Positions 32,083 through 33,732 of a stretch of DNA of 33,732 nt are shown in pieces. A program made the translations under genes and the position numbers. The DNA comes from Cuspidothrix issatschenkoi CHARLIE-1 (lineage in GTDB: Bacteria; Cyanobacteriota; Cyanobacteriia; Cyanobacteriales; Nostocaceae): positions 1 to 33,732 of the forward strand of contig NZ_PGEM01000070.1 in the NCBI RefSeq assembly GCF_002934005.1, read 5' to 3'. The notes under the pieces were generated by a model. It ran no database searches, was not told where the DNA came from, and saw only the letters and a list, made by a program, of their open reading frames with translations. Position 1 is the first letter of the stretch; each line of letters opens with the position of its first letter.

Positions 32083-33033
32083 ATGGATTTCCTCACTCCT
32101 GAATTTTACTGTATGTTTCCCATTATTTATTCTGAAGAATTTTTAGATCATGATACTGGACTCTACCATCCAGAAAAACCCGCCCGCTTAACTGCCATAG
32201 TCAATGCTTTACAAACTGCTAGTTTTACTGAACAAATTACTTGGCAACTGCCAACACCAGTTACATCTAAACCATCTTTAATATCTTCCATTGAAAAAGT
32301 TCATACTAAAACATACATCAATAGAGTTAAAGAACTCGCTGCTGCTGGTGGTGGTTATTTAGATGGAGATACTCCCATTTCTCCGCGCAGTTATGATGTT
32401 GCTTTATTAGCTGTGAGTGCGTGGCTAGATGGAATTGACATAATTATTAATACATCTAATCCTGTTTTTGTATTAGCGCGTCCACCTGGACATCATGCCT
32501 TAAATAGTACGGGTATGGGGTTTTGTTTATTTGCCAATGCCGCCATTGCTGCTTTTTATGCTTTGCAACAACCTGGAATTAAACGCGTCGCTATTCTAGA
32601 CTGGGACGTACATCATGGTAATGGTACGGAAGCAATAGTAGAAACTCACCCAGAAATTGCCTATTGTTCTCTTCACCAATACCCAGCTTATCCTGGTACT
32701 GGGAAAGGTTCTGATCAAGGTTCATATAATAATGTGTTAAATTTACCTGTCCCTCCTGGTAGTGATATTAGTATTTATCAACCATTATGGGAAAAAAAAG
32801 TTTTACCGTTTTTAAGCAATTTTCAGCCAGATTTACTAATTGTAAGTGCGGGTTATGATGCTAATGCAAATGATTATTTAGCGGGTGTGGATTTACAACC
32901 AGAAGATTTTAGTTTATTTACAGAATACTGTTTAAGTATCACCAGAAAAATTTTGTTTGGTTTAGAAGGAGGTTATGATTTACCAAGTCTGGCCGAATCA
33001 GTAATTGCTACTATTAAACCTTGTCTAATTTAG
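32083..33033 (+). CDS. Histone deacetylase family protein
   Basis: A 316-residue zinc-dependent deacetylase of the arginase/HDAC fold (acetoin-utilisation/acetylpolyamine-amidohydrolase type in bacteria). Marks are HDTGLYHPEKPARL (about 23-36), VHTKTYINRV, RPPGHHALNSTGMGFCLFAN with the catalytic His pair (about 137-156), ILDWDVHHGNGTEAI with metal-binding D and H, LHQYPAYPGTG, VSAGYDANANDYLAG with the second metal Asp, and GLEGGYD. The ATG at 32083 is used; an in-frame ATG ten codons later (32113, before FPIIYSEEF) is more likely by comparison with family N-termini. No polyamine or acetoin genes nearby. Substrate unknown. Confidence 0.9.
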   Translation: MDFLTPEFYCMFPIIYSEEFLDHDTGLYHPEKPARLTAIVNALQTASFTEQITWQLPTPVTSKPSLISSIEKVHTKTYINRVKELAAAGGGYLDGDTPISPRSYDVALLAVSAWLDGIDIIINTSNPVFVLARPPGHHALNSTGMGFCLFANAAIAAFYALQQPGIKRVAILDWDVHHGNGTEAIVETHPEIAYCSLHQYPAYPGTGKGSDQGSYNNVLNLPVPPGSDISIYQPLWEKKVLPFLSNFQPDLLIVSAGYDANANDYLAGVDLQPEDFSLFTEYCLSITRKILFGLEGGYDLPSLAESVIATIKPCLI

Positions 33034-33074
33034 TTTGTTGAGGTATTTATTAACTAGCAAAATTCATGATTTTG

Positions 33075-33260
33075 TTATCTTAAAATCCTGTATTCCACGA
33101 TATTTAAGACTTTATCACTCACAGTAATATGGTCATATTCTGTAGCAATTTTGCCTCCTAGTTTTTCTATAACCCTATGACTGGGAGTGTTTGCTTTATC
33201 TACAGGATACCTCAGAGATTCATAATCTAAATTTTCCTCTGACAGTAGAGATAATTTGTA
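33075..33260 (-). pseudogene. C-terminal fragment of a GNAT acetyltransferase
   Basis: On the minus strand a 61-codon frame without a start codon ends with RYPVDKANTPSHRVIEKLGG, then KIATEYDHITVSDKVLNIVE and YRILR, stop at 33075-33077. The PSxRVIEKLGG element is the final CoA-side helix and strand of GNAT proteins. The frame is closed upstream by TAG at 33261-33263, and the N-terminal three quarters of a GNAT gene are absent. This is a truncated relic between the deacetylase gene and the small membrane peptide gene. Confidence 0.75.
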
Positions 33261-33454
33261 CTATCAGTATTTTTTAGTATTGTATGTAACCAAATATAGT
33301 TAAAATTCATCAAATCTTTAGTAATAAAACTTTGCAATCGTATCATCAAAAAGCTAAAGTTTTGTTAAGATACGATCAGAAGGAATTCAGCCCCCAGGCT
33401 GTGAAGAAGCATTAAATAGTACCAGTAGCTATATAAGGTTCAAAAGGTGAACAA

Positions 33455-33589
33455 ATGACCACCTATATTTTTTTTGACCAAGCCCTGCAAATGCTGACTG
33501 CCGCTTTTTTAGGATCAGTTATGATACTCATTGCCGCTTCTAGTATAGGTTTGGCAGTAATTGAAACTATTCAAAAAACGGACAGCTAA
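33455..33589 (+). CDS. 44-residue single-span membrane protein, unrecognised
   Basis: MTTYIFFDQALQMLTAAFLG begins the protein; one transmembrane helix spans about residues 13-36, and the C-terminus is polar (ETIQKTDS). A good ribosome site (AGGTGA, 4 nt before the ATG) and an uncluttered leader support a real gene. Its size and topology resemble the small photosystem subunits (PsbX-like in outline), but I cannot match it to any of them, so no function is assigned. Confidence 0.6.
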   Translation: MTTYIFFDQALQMLTAAFLGSVMILIAASSIGLAVIETIQKTDS

Positions 33590-33732
33590 AACTACCCTTC
33601 AAAGTACGGTTGGCCGTCAGCAGATTTCGGATTTTGGATTTACGATTTTTTTCGTCCTTAGGGATGAGACTTTCACCAAATTTTTTTAATCTAAAACCTA
33701 AAATCCCAGTAAGAATTTAGGTGAGGTAATAA

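Noticed and set aside
33455-33589. PsbX
   Set aside because: Similar size and single helix only; the residues I recall for PsbX do not align convincingly.

Overview
The window is a piece of a filamentous, heterocyst-type cyanobacterial chromosome (Nostocales, Anabaena/Dolichospermum-like). The evidence is the gene set (DUF2854, DUF2301, a split NatE/LivF-type ATPase, HisZ, the rplS-trnW-secE-nusG-rplK-rplA-rplJ-rplL order), 16 HIP1 octamers (GCGATCGC) found by eye, AT-rich spacers, heptamer STRR-type tandem repeats and many small palindromic repeats. No rRNA, CRISPR array, intact insertion sequence or replication origin was seen.

Layout. 0-10 kb is accessory-like. It holds two membrane glycosyltransferases (a GT39/ArnT-like protein and a PIG-V-like mannosyltransferase) with a decayed PIG-V paralogue between them, two Uma2-family nuclease-like genes, a DUF2854 membrane protein, a Ser/Thr kinase fused to a formylglycine-enzyme-like domain, and a DUF433/DUF5615 toxin-antitoxin pair. 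The pair lies between two copies of the 3' end of hflX. 9-10.8 kb is hflX, whose conserved N-terminus is present but begins with ATA rather than ATG.

10.9-15.2 kb is the housekeeping translation/transcription block: rplS, tRNA-Trp(CCA), secE, nusG, rplK, rplA, rplJ, rplL. It has readable leader structures before secE, rplA and rplJ (an L10-type leader followed by an attenuator-like hairpin). 15.3-18.9 kb holds nnr (metabolite repair) with a SPOR-type lipoprotein, and mnmA (tRNA 2-thiolation). 19-21.5 kb holds a MacB-type ABC exporter whose two genes are separated by repeats, including a MITE-like element with 13-bp inverted ends and a 5-bp direct repeat. 21.9-25.4 kb holds a saccharopine-dehydrogenase-like oxidoreductase, then a DUF2330 protein downstream of a stand-alone RnfD/NqrB-like membrane protein. 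25.6-33 kb holds a polysaccharide deacetylase, a J-domain/TPR protein overlapping hisZ, a 2[4Fe-4S] ferredoxin, a NatE/LivF-like ATPase, a DUF2301 membrane protein, dprA and a histone-deacetylase-family enzyme. Short remnants of a Rieske oxygenase and a GNAT acetyltransferase follow, and the window ends with a 44-residue membrane peptide.

No large new system is evident. The items most worth following are the toxin-antitoxin cassette bounded by hflX 3'-end duplications, the ATA start of hflX, the RnfD-like/DUF2330 pair, the kinase fused to a cysteine-less FGE-like domain, and three or four gene remnants hidden in spacers that ORF calling would miss.
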